Of a stretch of DNA of 64,000 bases, positions 9,428 through 17,540 are shown in pieces (position 1 is the first letter of the stretch; every line of letters begins with the position of its first letter). Where the stretch lies: assembly GCF_030013905.1 (NCBI RefSeq), contig NZ_CP124862.1, positions 434,001 to 498,000 of the forward strand, in the 5' to 3' direction. The stretch is from Petroclostridium sp. X23 (lineage in GTDB: Bacteria; Bacillota; Clostridia; SK-Y3). A program made the position numbers and the translations under genes. The notes beneath the pieces are model-generated. The model was not told the origin of the DNA. It did not search any database and worked only from the letters and a program-made list of their open reading frames with translations.

Positions 9428-10405
9428 TCATTCGTGGTTTTCTGTTCCCTCATCAAATCTTTCATATGCTCTAATAATTTTCTGAACCAGCGGATGTCTT
9501 ACTACATCACGGTCTGTTAAATAAGTAAAATCCAATCCTTCTATATTTTTTAACACTTTTATTGCTTCTTTCAATCCGGACTTTTTTCCTTTAGGTAGAT
9601 CGACTTGCGTGATATCTCCCGTGATAATGGCCTTTGAACCAAAACCTATTCTTGTAAGAAACATTTTCATCTGTTCCGGTGTTGTATTCTGTGCTTCATC
9701 TAAAATAATGTAGGAATCATCCAGGGTACGACCTCTCATATACGCTAGTGGAGCGATTTCAATCATACCTCTTTCAAGATACTTTTGATAGGTTTCCATT
9801 CCCAGCATATCATACAATGCATCATAAAGCGGTCTAAGATACGGATCGACTTTATTCTGCAAATCACCGGGCAAGAACCCCAGTTTTTCCCCGGCTTCGA
9901 CAGCTGGTCTGGTAAGGATAATTCTATTTACCTCTTTATTTCTGAAAGCGGTAACAGCCATCGCCACTGCAAGATAAGTTTTTCCTGTACCGGCAGGTCC
10001 CACACCGAAAACAACAACATTTTTCTTGATTGCATCAATATATTTTTTTTGCCCCAGTGTCTTAGATTTAATGGGTTTGCCGCGAGCCGTGAGACAAATA
10101 CAATCTTCTCCAAGCGTATTGATCTTATCCTCTTGTCCTTCGTCAACCAACGAAATAATATATCTAACATTTTGTTCATTTATCACTTCTCCCCTGGCTG
10201 AAAGATTTAACAAACTGCTGAGTACTTTTTCTGCATGAACGGTCTTTTGCTCTTCACCAATAATCTTTAATTCGGTACCACGGTTTAATATTTTTACATC
10301 AAATTTATCTTCAATGATTTTTACATTTTCATCAAAGCTCCCGAATACATTAATGACTTGTTCCATTCTATCTACTTCAAGAGTTTTTTCGATTATGTTA
10401 CCCAA
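9428..10405 (-). CDS. phoH: PhoH-family ATPase
   Basis: The 325-residue product has a Walker A motif in FGVGPAGTGKTYLAVAMA and a Walker B-like YIILDEAQNT, the pattern of PhoH (PhoL) NTPases. These are related to superfamily 1 helicases and are usually linked to RNA metabolism and YbeY. The start is TTG 10405, 7 nt after AGGAGG. It lies between yqfD and pgpH in the conserved order. Confidence 0.95.
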   Translation of the reverse strand: MGNIIEKTLEVDRMEQVINVFGSFDENVKIIEDKFDVKILNRGTELKIIGEEQKTVHAEKVLSSLLNLSARGEVINEQNVRYIISLVDEGQEDKINTLGEDCICLTARGKPIKSKTLGQKKYIDAIKKNVVVFGVGPAGTGKTYLAVAMAVTAFRNKEVNRIILTRPAVEAGEKLGFLPGDLQNKVDPYLRPLYDALYDMLGMETYQKYLERGMIEIAPLAYMRGRTLDDSYIILDEAQNTTPEQMKMFLTRIGFGSKAIITGDITQVDLPKGKKSGLKEAIKVLKNIEGLDFTYLTDRDVVRHPLVQKIIRAYERFDEGTENHE

Positions 10406-10416
10406 AAATATTCCTC

Positions 10417-11652
10417 CTAGTTTTTTATTGATTCTTGTTCATCAGTAACTATTTCTTGATCGCTTTTTATGATTTCCTCTTGAATGGCTATCTCTTCAAC
10501 GGCTTCTACGGTCAGTTTAACAACAATGTTATTTTCATCTATAAATATGTGGTCTGACTGCCGGTCTACTAACTCCGTTCCTTCATCAAGTTCATTTCTA
10601 ATTTCTTCGTTCATCGAATTTACCGCTTGTGAAACAGCATCATCCAAGCTGATATTCTCCTCTTCTATAAGGACTTCTTCATAAACATTTGTCTCAAGTG
10701 TAACCGGCAGCACATATTCTTTTCCAAGAGTTAGTTCCCTGCTATAGGTCATTTTATCATAGTTTGCATAAGGAATACTACTGTTTAAATACAAATTTAT
10801 TTGTTTATCCAGTATTTTCAATACGTTTTTTTCCATTTTGTTGCCTGTTTTTATTCTTTTACTCCTCTTTAAAGGAACTTCTTTAGACCTTTCGTACCAT
10901 GTTCTTGCTTTTACCGAAGCTACAGAATGACTATACCTTATGCCCTGCACTTTACTGTCCATAATACCGCTAACCAGCAACTGCCCTTTTGAGACCGTAT
11001 CCCCTATTTTTACCATTGGCTGTCCGCTTTTTACAATCATGCTTCTTATTACCCCATCCTTGGTTGCAATAATATTGCATGGAATATGTTTTTCAACAAT
11101 TTTGGGCGGCATTCTTCTTAATTTAATATCAATAACCGCTTTGGTGCCTTTTATATCTATACCAATCCATGATAGCTGGTTTAATCTGATCATCATCTCA
11201 TTCTCAATATGATCGGTATCCAATCCCATCTTTAAAGAGCCGACTTTAAGTCCGCTTTGTTCCAGCAATGTCAGAATTTCTTCTCTTTTAATATCATTAT
11301 TTCCGGAAATGTCGATAATCCATATAAACGACGTCAAATACCATAGTAACGCACAAAATAATAAAACCCCTAACATAAAGGTTTTTCTTTTTCGATACCT
11401 ATGCATTATAAAAGGGGTTCCTTTTTTATATAAAATTTTCACTCTGCATTTCGTTTTATGTGCAACCGGCTTAAGTGCCTTAAACCCTTTGATGCTTACT
11501 TTCATTTTCACTGCACAGCTATTGATTTTTTTAATATCCCAAAGATATATTTGTCTTCTTGTACATATATTAATAAATTTTTCAATAAAATATCCTTCAA
11601 CCAAGATAGTAACATATCCTTTAAAATAGCTAAATAAATTGACCAGCAACAT
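10417..11652 (-). CDS. yqfD: Sporulation protein YqfD
   Basis: The 411-residue protein matches YqfD: a short N-terminal cytoplasmic part, one membrane segment near residues 90-112 (MLGVLLFCALLWYLTS), and a large outer domain with a POTRA-like start (ISGNNDIKREEILTLLEQSG). The C-terminal 60 residues are strongly acidic. YqfD is a sigma-E-dependent sporulation membrane protein in Bacillus whose loss affects forespore development. It follows yqfC by 11 bp and almost certainly shares its transcript. Confidence 0.93.
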   Translation of the reverse strand: MLLVNLFSYFKGYVTILVEGYFIEKFINICTRRQIYLWDIKKINSCAVKMKVSIKGFKALKPVAHKTKCRVKILYKKGTPFIMHRYRKRKTFMLGVLLFCALLWYLTSFIWIIDISGNNDIKREEILTLLEQSGLKVGSLKMGLDTDHIENEMMIRLNQLSWIGIDIKGTKAVIDIKLRRMPPKIVEKHIPCNIIATKDGVIRSMIVKSGQPMVKIGDTVSKGQLLVSGIMDSKVQGIRYSHSVASVKARTWYERSKEVPLKRSKRIKTGNKMEKNVLKILDKQINLYLNSSIPYANYDKMTYSRELTLGKEYVLPVTLETNVYEEVLIEEENISLDDAVSQAVNSMNEEIRNELDEGTELVDRQSDHIFIDENNIVVKLTVEAVEEIAIQEEIIKSDQEIVTDEQESIKN

Positions 11653-11663
11653 TTTTCCACCCC

Positions 11664-11975
11664 CTAAGCTATAAATTCAAAGGTCAATATATCTCCTGTA
11701 ATCATCACTTCTTCAGCGGTAATGTTTTTAATTTCAAGGCTTTTGCCTGTAATTTTTAGCATATGTGCCTTGGTATTGATCCTAATCATGTTCTCACTGT
11801 ATTCAATAATTCCTTTATAATTTTCAATGGTTAATGTTTTATTGCCTATAAAAACTAACTTTGGAATATCCATCATAATTTCCTGAGGAAGTTCCAATAT
11901 ATCACTAACTTTTTCTTTTATATTTTTCTTTTCTTTTATCTCATTTTTTGATTGATTACTTTTTTTTCTTTTCAT
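11664..11975 (-). CDS. yqfC: Sporulation protein YqfC
   Basis: The 103-residue product has a lysine-rich N-terminus followed by the YqfC/YabP-like core (MDIPKLVFIGNKTLTIENYK and VMITGDILTFEFIA). YqfC is produced in the mother cell under sigma-E control in Bacillus. It is the first gene of the leftward cluster running down to recO. A ribosome site GGGGGC precedes the ATG. Confidence 0.92.
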   Translation of the reverse strand: MKRKKSNQSKNEIKEKKNIKEKVSDILELPQEIMMDIPKLVFIGNKTLTIENYKGIIEYSENMIRINTKAHMLKITGKSLEIKNITAEEVMITGDILTFEFIA

Positions 11976-12008
11976 TGAGTTGCCCCCTTTTTGGGTAATT
12001 TAATATTA

Positions 12009-12039
12009 TATATATGATTGCGTCATATTAAATTTATGC
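12009..12039 (-). promoter_or_regulatory. Possible sigma-E promoter of yqfC
   Basis: Read leftward, GCATAAAT is followed by 15 nt and CATATATA, close to the sigma-E pattern (ATA-type -35 and CATAnnnT-type -10). It is 35-65 bp upstream of yqfC. Known sigma-E control of yqfC supports it, but the match is loose. Confidence 0.35.
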
Positions 12040-12040
12040 A

Positions 12041-12061
12041 AAAAAAAAAGGCTTAATGCCT
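12041..12061 (-). terminator. Terminator at the rarA stop codon
   Basis: Read leftward, AGGC-ATTAA-GCCT is followed by ten T residues, overlapping the rarA stop. The stem is short but the U-tract is long. Confidence 0.6.
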
Positions 12062-13331
12062 ATTTCTTTTTAATCATATGCTGGTACTGCGATATTTGAT
12101 CCTCCATCTTATTTTTACCCGGGGTATAATATACCGCATCCCGAAGATTATCCGGAAGATATTGCTGCTCAACATAGTTGTTTTTAAAGCTATGGGGATA
12201 CTTATATTCCAGACCTCTACCCATCTTGACCGCACCGCTGTAATGCGCATCTTTTAAATGAAGCGGAATATCTCCGATGTCTCTGTTGTTAATATCACTG
12301 ATTGCTAAATCGATAGCGACAATGGCAGCATTGGACTTTGGAGCGGTTGCCAATAATATCACTGCTTGAGCAAGCGGGATCCTTGCCTCGGGAAACCCTA
12401 ACTGCATGGCTGCATCTACACAACTTTTGACAATGGTAATGGCATTAGGGTAAGCAAGCCCTATATCTTCCGATGCAATCACCAGCAGCCTCCTGCAAAT
12501 AGAGATTAAATCTCCTGATTGAACCAGCCTTGCCAGGTAATGAAGTGAAGCATCCGGATCACTTCCTCGGATGGACTTTTGAAAAGCACTTAAAATATCA
12601 TAATGACTGTCTCCATCTTTATCATAATTGATGATCTTTTTTTGAGAACATTCTTTTACCGTCTCCAAACTGATATGGACATTCCCCTGTGCATCCACAT
12701 CACCGGAATAAATAGCAAGCTCGATGGTATTAATCGCTTTCCTCAAATCTCCGCCGCTCGTCTCAGCAATATAGTTAATGACACCTTGGCCGCAAACAAT
12801 ATGTTGATGGTTCAAGTCTTGTTCAGCAATTTGTATTGCCCTTTCTAAAGCAGCCATAATGTTTTCTTTTGTAAGCAGTTTAAATTCGAACACAGTCGCA
12901 CGGCTTAATATAGCATTGTAGATATAAAAGTAAGGGTTTTCAGTCGTACTTGCAATTAGCGTAATCTTCCCATTCTCCATAAATTCCAATAAAGATTGCT
13001 GCTGTTTTTTATTAAAATTCTGAATCTCATCCAAGTAAAGCAGTACACCATTGGAGCCCATGAATGTATCCAACTCACTTATTATTTCTTTGATATCCTT
13101 TACTGAAGCATTGGTAGCATTGAGTTTATGCAGCGTCCGATTGGTAATGCTAGCGATGATATTGGCAACCGTTGTTTTACCTGTTCCTGGAGGCCCGTAA
13201 AATATCATGTTTGTAATATGTCCTGAAGATAATACTCTGTTAAGAATTTTACCCTTCCCCAACAAATGCTGTTGACCAACCACATCTTCTATTTTGTTTG
13301 GTCTGATTCTATCTGCCAATGGCTGAGTCAT
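12060..13331 (-). CDS. rarA: Replication-associated recombination protein RarA (MgsA)
   Basis: The 423-residue AAA+ ATPase has Walker A GPPGTGKTTVAN, Walker B YLDEIQNF, a sensor-1 ASTTENP, and the C-terminal MgsA tetramerisation region (YKYPHSFKNNYVEQQYLPD). RarA acts at stalled replication forks together with SSB. I chose ATG 13331 (MTQPLADRIRPN, the conserved family start) over a GTG three codons upstream. It lies downstream of glyA with a repeat-derived hairpin in between. Confidence 0.96.
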   Translation of the reverse strand: MTQPLADRIRPNKIEDVVGQQHLLGKGKILNRVLSSGHITNMIFYGPPGTGKTTVANIIASITNRTLHKLNATNASVKDIKEIISELDTFMGSNGVLLYLDEIQNFNKKQQQSLLEFMENGKITLIASTTENPYFYIYNAILSRATVFEFKLLTKENIMAALERAIQIAEQDLNHQHIVCGQGVINYIAETSGGDLRKAINTIELAIYSGDVDAQGNVHISLETVKECSQKKIINYDKDGDSHYDILSAFQKSIRGSDPDASLHYLARLVQSGDLISICRRLLVIASEDIGLAYPNAITIVKSCVDAAMQLGFPEARIPLAQAVILLATAPKSNAAIVAIDLAISDINNRDIGDIPLHLKDAHYSGAVKMGRGLEYKYPHSFKNNYVEQQYLPDNLRDAVYYTPGKNKMEDQISQYQHMIKKK

Positions 13332-13362
13332 AAATATCACTATCCTTCTTGGAAAACGTCTT

Positions 13363-13440
13363 TAGTGAGGAGCAGGGAGTAGATAGTGAGGAGAAAAGAA
13401 AAAAACTCCTCACTCCTCACTTTCCACTCCCCACTAATTA
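13363..13440. repeat. Purine/pyrimidine low-complexity hairpin after glyA
   Basis: The tract starts at the glyA stop codon and repeats units like GTGGGGAGTGG and AGTGAGGAG. AGTGAGGAG at the far side pairs with CTCCTCACT across a T/A-rich loop, so it could act as the glyA terminator. The same GTGGGGAGTGGGGAGTGAGGAG-type wording recurs at 52988-53012 inside the 3' end of the ABC-class ATPase gene. Confidence 0.6.
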
Positions 13441-14673
13441 ATAAAGCGGATACTTTTCACACAAAGCTTTTACGCCGGCTTCAATTTCTTCCTTCTTTGT
13501 ATCGAATTCAGAAATCGTCATCTTAATCAGCTTCGCTATTTCCGCCATATCTTCTTCCTTCATTCCTCTTGTTGTAACAGCAGGTGTACCTACTCTGATA
13601 CCACTGGTAATAAACGGACTTTGAGGATCAAAAGGTATTGCATTTTTATTAACGGTAATACCTACTTCATCCAACATCTTTTCTAACACTTTACCTGTAA
13701 CATCCATATTTCTTAAATCTATGAGGATCAGATGATTGTCTGTTCCACCCGAAACCAAGTTTAATCCCTCTGCCATGAGCGCTTTAGCCAAAGCAGCTGC
13801 ATTTTTGACAATTTGTTTTTGATAGTCTTTAAACCCGTCGCTTAATGCTTCCTTAAAGCTTACAGCCTTTGCCGCAATGACATGCATCAGCGGGCCGCCC
13901 TGAATACCTGGGAATATCGCTTTATCGATGGCTTTCGCAAATTCTTCCTTACAAAGAATCATACCGCCTCTAGGACCTCTTAATGTCTTGTGCGTAGTAG
14001 TCGTTACAAAATCGGCGTATGGAACAGGATTCGGGTGCAGACCTGCAGCCACTAAGCCGGCAATATGCGCCATATCTACCATAAAATATGCACCCACTTC
14101 ATCTGCAATTTCTTTAAAAGCTGCAAAATCAATGGTTCTCGGATATGCACTCGCACCGGCAACAATAATTTTAGGTTTATTTTCTTTGGCCAATCTTCTT
14201 ACTTCATCATAGTCAATCATCTGATTATCTTCTCTAACACCGTAAGGAACGATGTTGAAATATGATCCTGAAATATTCACAGGACTTCCATGGGTTAAAT
14301 GCCCCCCATGGGCGAGATTCATCCCAAGTATAGTGTCGCCGGGCTTTAATACCGCAAAATAAACTGCCGTATTCGCTTGCGCACCTGAATGTGGCTGCAC
14401 ATTGGCATGGTCAGCTCCAAAAATCTGCTTCGCTCTTTCTATCGCCAAATTTTCCACAATATCTACACATTCGCATCCGCCATAATATCTTCTGCCGGGA
14501 TATCCTTCAGCATATTTATTTGTTAACGGAGTTCCCATTGCTTCCATCACTGCCGGACTAACAAAATTTTCGGAAGCAATCAACTCGATTTTATTTCTTT
14601 GTCTCGCAATTTCCAATTCAATGGCTTCTGCTACTTCCTGATCAATTTTTTTTACTTCTTGTGTACTAAACAT
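13438..14673 (-). CDS. glyA: Serine hydroxymethyltransferase
   Basis: The 411-residue product is a full-length SHMT, a PLP enzyme converting serine and tetrahydrofolate to glycine and methylene-THF. The PLP lysine is in [17 protein letters not shown], and the N-terminal [17 protein letters not shown] block is conserved. It is divergent from the ThrE-type exporter at 14883, with about 200 bp between. A possible sigma-A promoter (TTGATT, 17 nt, GATTAT) lies near 14730-14765 on the minus strand. Confidence 0.98.
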   Translation of the reverse strand: MFSTQEVKKIDQEVAEAIELEIARQRNKIELIASENFVSPAVMEAMGTPLTNKYAEGYPGRRYYGGCECVDIVENLAIERAKQIFGADHANVQPHSGAQANTAVYFAVLKPGDTILGMNLAHGGHLTHGSPVNISGSYFNIVPYGVREDNQMIDYDEVRRLAKENKPKIIVAGASAYPRTIDFAAFKEIADEVGAYFMVDMAHIAGLVAAGLHPNPVPYADFVTTTTHKTLRGPRGGMILCKEEFAKAIDKAIFPGIQGGPLMHVIAAKAVSFKEALSDGFKDYQKQIVKNAAALAKALMAEGLNLVSGGTDNHLILIDLRNMDVTGKVLEKMLDEVGITVNKNAIPFDPQSPFITSGIRVGTPAVTTRGMKEEDMAEIAKLIKMTISEFDTKKEEIEAGVKALCEKYPLY

Positions 14674-14882
14674 TCGAACACCCTTTCATCAGTTTTTCAT
14701 ATTTAGTGGTTCACAGTTCATCGAAAAATGGATATAATCTAAATAATGAACTGTAAAATCAATAACAAAGTTAATTTGCGTTATTTTTTATTCATATTAT
14801 ACTTATAAAGTTTTTTTTTTACAATACATTTATGACAATAAAATCGAATAAAAGCATTTTTGCTAATAAATAGGTGTTAATT

Positions 14883-15668
14883 ATGACAAAAACAATCGAT
14901 AATAAAGATATTCTAAAGTTAGTCATCCTTGCCGGACAAATCATGCTTGAAAATGGTGCCGAAACATACAGAGTTGAAGATACGATGGAACGTATATGCA
15001 GGACAGCCGATATAAAAAGTGTGAATACCTTTGCGACACCCACCGGCATTTTTGTGTCCATACATGCAAAAGATGATGAACACTATACAACCATCAGAAG
15101 AGTAAAATCCAGAACCACAAACCTTTCAAGAGTATATCAGGTGAACAATATTTCACGGCAATTTGTAACAAATATGATTACTTTTGAAGAGGCACTAGAT
15201 CTTTTAGAAAATGTTAAAAATGATTATACACCAAAGATGGTTTTTAATATATTGTCCGCCGGATGCTCATCGGGGTTCTTCGCCCTTTTACTGAGCGGCA
15301 GTATCTGGGACGGATTGATTGCTACTTTTTGCGGCGGCTTAATACAAGCTTTTACCATTTTTTCTCTAAAAAGAGGATTATCATATTTTATCACTAATCT
15401 TATAGCCGGCTCAATCTCCGCAATCATCGCAGTATTATTTGCAGATGTTTTTCACATCGGCAGTATAGATAAAATTATTATAGGCTCTATCATGCCTTTA
15501 CTGCCGGGTCTAGCCATTACGAGCGCGATCAGGGATACGATATACGGTGATCTCGTTTCAGGCACTACACGAGGGGTAGAAGCTTTATTAATCGCTGTTT
15601 CTATCGCTTCGGGCGTAGGGATTATCTTGAAAATATGGATTGTATTCTTAGGAGGGTATTTGTTATGA
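14883..15668 (+). CDS. ThrE-type threonine/serine exporter, large subunit (DUF1212)
   Basis: The 261-residue product has a soluble N-terminal part with GQIMLENGAETYRVEDTMER, the DUF1212 signature, followed by about five membrane segments (for example MPLLPGLAITSAIRDTIYGD). ThrE-family proteins export threonine and serine. Split forms are encoded by two genes, of which this is the first. ATG 14883 is preferred over GTG 14874 because AGGTG precedes it by 6 nt. Its stop overlaps the next gene's start (ATGA), so the pair is translationally coupled. It lies beside glyA, which acts on serine. Confidence 0.88.
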   Translation: MTKTIDNKDILKLVILAGQIMLENGAETYRVEDTMERICRTADIKSVNTFATPTGIFVSIHAKDDEHYTTIRRVKSRTTNLSRVYQVNNISRQFVTNMITFEEALDLLENVKNDYTPKMVFNILSAGCSSGFFALLLSGSIWDGLIATFCGGLIQAFTIFSLKRGLSYFITNLIAGSISAIIAVLFADVFHIGSIDKIIIGSIMPLLPGLAITSAIRDTIYGDLVSGTTRGVEALLIAVSIASGVGIILKIWIVFLGGYLL

Positions 15669-16081
15669 TGCTTGAGGCCGTATATTCCTACTTTGCGACG
15701 ATTTTTTTTGCTTATATTTTTAATGCGCCTAAAAAATCGGTTTTTATCACCGGTATGAACGGTTCCATAGGATGGTTGATCTATTCATATTTAAATTATA
15801 CATACCAGGCAGAAGTGCTTGGCAGTTTTACCGGTGCCCTTGTAGTGGGTATCATAAGCGAATATTTAGCGCGCCATTTTAAAATGCCGGCTACTATCTT
15901 TTTAACCTCCGGCATCATCCCTCTGGTTCCGGGAACCGGGTTGTACTACACTATGCTGTATCTTGTTCAGAAGCAGTACTCCTCCGCCATGCAGGTAGGT
16001 GTAGAGACAATCTTTATTGCAGGTTCTATCGCTGCTGCAGTAGCGATCAGTGCTTCATTGTTCAAAAAAAGAAACAAGTAA
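15665..16081 (+). CDS. ThrE-type threonine/serine exporter, small subunit (DUF3815)
   Basis: The 138-residue membrane protein contains SGIIPLVPGTGLYYTMLYLV, the hallmark of the ThrE_2/DUF3815 half, and about four membrane segments. Start ATG 15665 follows GGAGGG and overlaps the preceding stop by 4 bp. The two products should form one exporter. Its 3' end overlaps a decayed gene remnant on the other strand. Confidence 0.88.
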   Translation: MMLEAVYSYFATIFFAYIFNAPKKSVFITGMNGSIGWLIYSYLNYTYQAEVLGSFTGALVVGIISEYLARHFKMPATIFLTSGIIPLVPGTGLYYTMLYLVQKQYSSAMQVGVETIFIAGSIAAAVAISASLFKKRNK

Positions 16082-16203
16082 GCTGGCCTTCTTTTTGGTT
16101 ATCCAATAAAACATCATCGCTGCTATGGGCGGAAAAATGGTCAAATTGAACATCATGCCATAACTGTAATGTTTTGCGATCATGCCCCATAAAATAGATC
16201 CTA
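16055..16203 (-). pseudogene. C-terminal remnant of an MFS-type transporter
   Basis: On the minus strand an open frame without start reads GSILWGMIAKHYSYGMMFNL, then TIFPPIAAMMFYWITKKKAS and a stop at 16055. The glycine/aromatic helix pair resembles the last two membrane segments of a major facilitator transporter. Upstream sequence is lost and is replaced by AT-rich DNA and the MITE. I infer a truncated gene; family assignment rests on about 40 residues. Confidence 0.5.
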
Positions 16204-16230
16204 ATCAAATATCAAATCAAATATATATAG

Positions 16231-16371
16231 ATAACACTATGTATATTACAGTCAGGCACAAAAGAAAGAATGTGACATGGGGACGGTTTTCATGTCACAA
16301 CGATTTTGGGTGACAGGAGAACCGTCCCCGTGTCACGTTCTTGAACGAGTATGTAATGTACTTAGTGTGAC
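16231..16371. mobile_element. MITE-like element, copy 1 (141 bp, 8-bp target duplication)
   Basis: The ends are imperfect inverted repeats (ATAACACTATGTATATTACA at left; GTAATGTACTTAGTGTGAC at right). The interior carries GTGACATGGGGACGG facing CCGTCCCCGTGTCAC. Identical 8-bp ATATATAG sequences flank it at 16223-16230 and 16372-16379. It has no coding capacity. A reverse-complement copy lies at 57771-57891. It fits a non-autonomous DNA transposon; no matching transposase is in the window. Confidence 0.82.
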
Positions 16372-16471
16372 ATATATAGTTAACTATAGTTAAAAAATAA
16401 TTATCTTAAAACGTTCCCACATGTTTATTCTCTCGAATAATATATATTATGTAAAATCAGGAGGTTATTAT

Positions 16472-16843
16472 ATGTATTATCATTCTATCGCTCCATTCGC
16501 GTATTTCATGCAAACATACAGCATCACTGTTAATACTACCGTCAGAACCCTTGTACTATATAGAAATGGGAAGGTATATAAAACCTACCCTATAGCAATT
16601 GGAAAAGCTTCAACACCAACACCTAAAGGAACATTTACAGTTATAAATAAGGCATATAATCCTGGAGGTGCTTTTGGTGTACGCTGGCTAGGATTATCCA
16701 AACGCGGTTACGGCATTCACGGGACCAACAATCCATCTTCTATCGGTAAAGCAGTATCAAATGGCTGTATAAGAATGCATAATAATAATGTGATTGAACT
16801 ATATAATTTAGTTTCTATTGGAACTGTAGTGAAAATAATTTAA
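16472..16843 (+). CDS. Small L,D-transpeptidase (YkuD domain)
   Basis: The 123-residue product is essentially one YkuD domain: VRTLVLYRNGKVYKTYPIAI, then TPTPKGTFTV, the His in GYGIHGTNNPSSIG and the catalytic Cys in SNGCIRMHNNNV. The usual SHGC is SNGC here. L,D-transpeptidases make 3-3 peptidoglycan cross-links. I see no clear signal peptide or LysM domain, which is unusual for an envelope enzyme; the N-terminal ~20 residues are moderately hydrophobic. ATG 16472 is chosen because CAGGAGG precedes it; longer frames lack a site. It lies in the accessory patch before the recombinase. Confidence 0.85.
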   Translation: MYYHSIAPFAYFMQTYSITVNTTVRTLVLYRNGKVYKTYPIAIGKASTPTPKGTFTVINKAYNPGGAFGVRWLGLSKRGYGIHGTNNPSSIGKAVSNGCIRMHNNNVIELYNLVSIGTVVKII

Positions 16844-16956
16844 GCTATTTGTTAAATATCCTCTTGTCATAATACAACAACTTCATAAACTATAATTCAT
16901 GTTTTATTGCTTGAATTATGACTATTCTAACCATATAATATACTAGAGGTGATCAT

Positions 16957-17145
16957 ATGTTTTTTAATTTCGGCATGAAGAATAAAACTGTAAAAGAACT
17001 TCGGAAAGACAAAATGTATACTGCTAAAGAGCTTGCTGCTAAACTCAATATAAGCACTTCTCTTATCCTCAAAGTTGATTATTTGAAATTAAAAGATGTC
17101 CCTGAACCGCTTAAATCAAGTTTAATTATGTTTTTTGAAGATTAG
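16957..17145 (+). CDS. Small protein with helix-turn-helix-like region
   Basis: A 62-residue product follows an AGAGGTG site. The middle, VKELRKDKMYTAKELAAKLN followed by ISTSLILKVDYLKLK, resembles the first helices of a DNA-binding helix-turn-helix, but the protein is too short for a full Xre regulator. I do not recognise the family. It lies between the transpeptidase and a small gene beside the recombinase and may belong to the same mobile remnant. Confidence 0.55.
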   Translation: MFFNFGMKNKTVKELRKDKMYTAKELAAKLNISTSLILKVDYLKLKDVPEPLKSSLIMFFED

Positions 17146-17220
17146 TACATGAACCTTAAATCCAGAGACAGCTTTAATAAGTAATTATTTCCTCTTATCT
17201 TATCCTGAGTTACATTTTTC

Positions 17221-17376
17221 CTAACCGACATCTTTTTCCTTTACTTTGTATCCCAATGCTTCTAATGCTTGTTTATTTAACTTGGCAGCAACTTCAGCCT
17301 TTTCCTCTGGGGTTAGGTCATCCATATTCTTTAACTCATCATTTATCCAAACTCTGGATATGACTTTGAGTGTCAT
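17221..17376 (-). CDS. Small conserved-type protein beside serine recombinase
   Basis: A 51-codon frame starts at ATG 17376 directly behind a strong AAGGAGGGG site. The product is MTLKVISRVWINDELKNMDD, then LTPEEKAEVAAKLNKQALEA and LGYKVKEKDVG, a soluble helical, charged peptide. From memory, similar short proteins occur in Firmicute prophages and next to large serine recombinases; I cannot confirm that here. It is transcribed divergently from the recombinase, with about 165 bp between. Function unknown. Confidence 0.7.
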   Translation of the reverse strand: MTLKVISRVWINDELKNMDDLTPEEKAEVAAKLNKQALEALGYKVKEKDVG

Positions 17377-17540
17377 TGACTACCCCTCCTTGATAAAGCA
17401 TATTCGCTCCGAATTTTGTCCTATTACATATTGTAAGTTTAAATATAGCTTGCAGTTCATATCTTTGACAAATAAGAATAATATACTAATAGACTTTGAA
17501 AATAGTAAGAACTAAAAACAAGTAAAATAAAGGTGATAAT

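Noticed and set aside
16957..17145. Calling the 62-residue protein an Xre-type immunity repressor of a prophage
   Set aside because: Only part of a helix-turn-helix is visible, and no phage structural genes are nearby.
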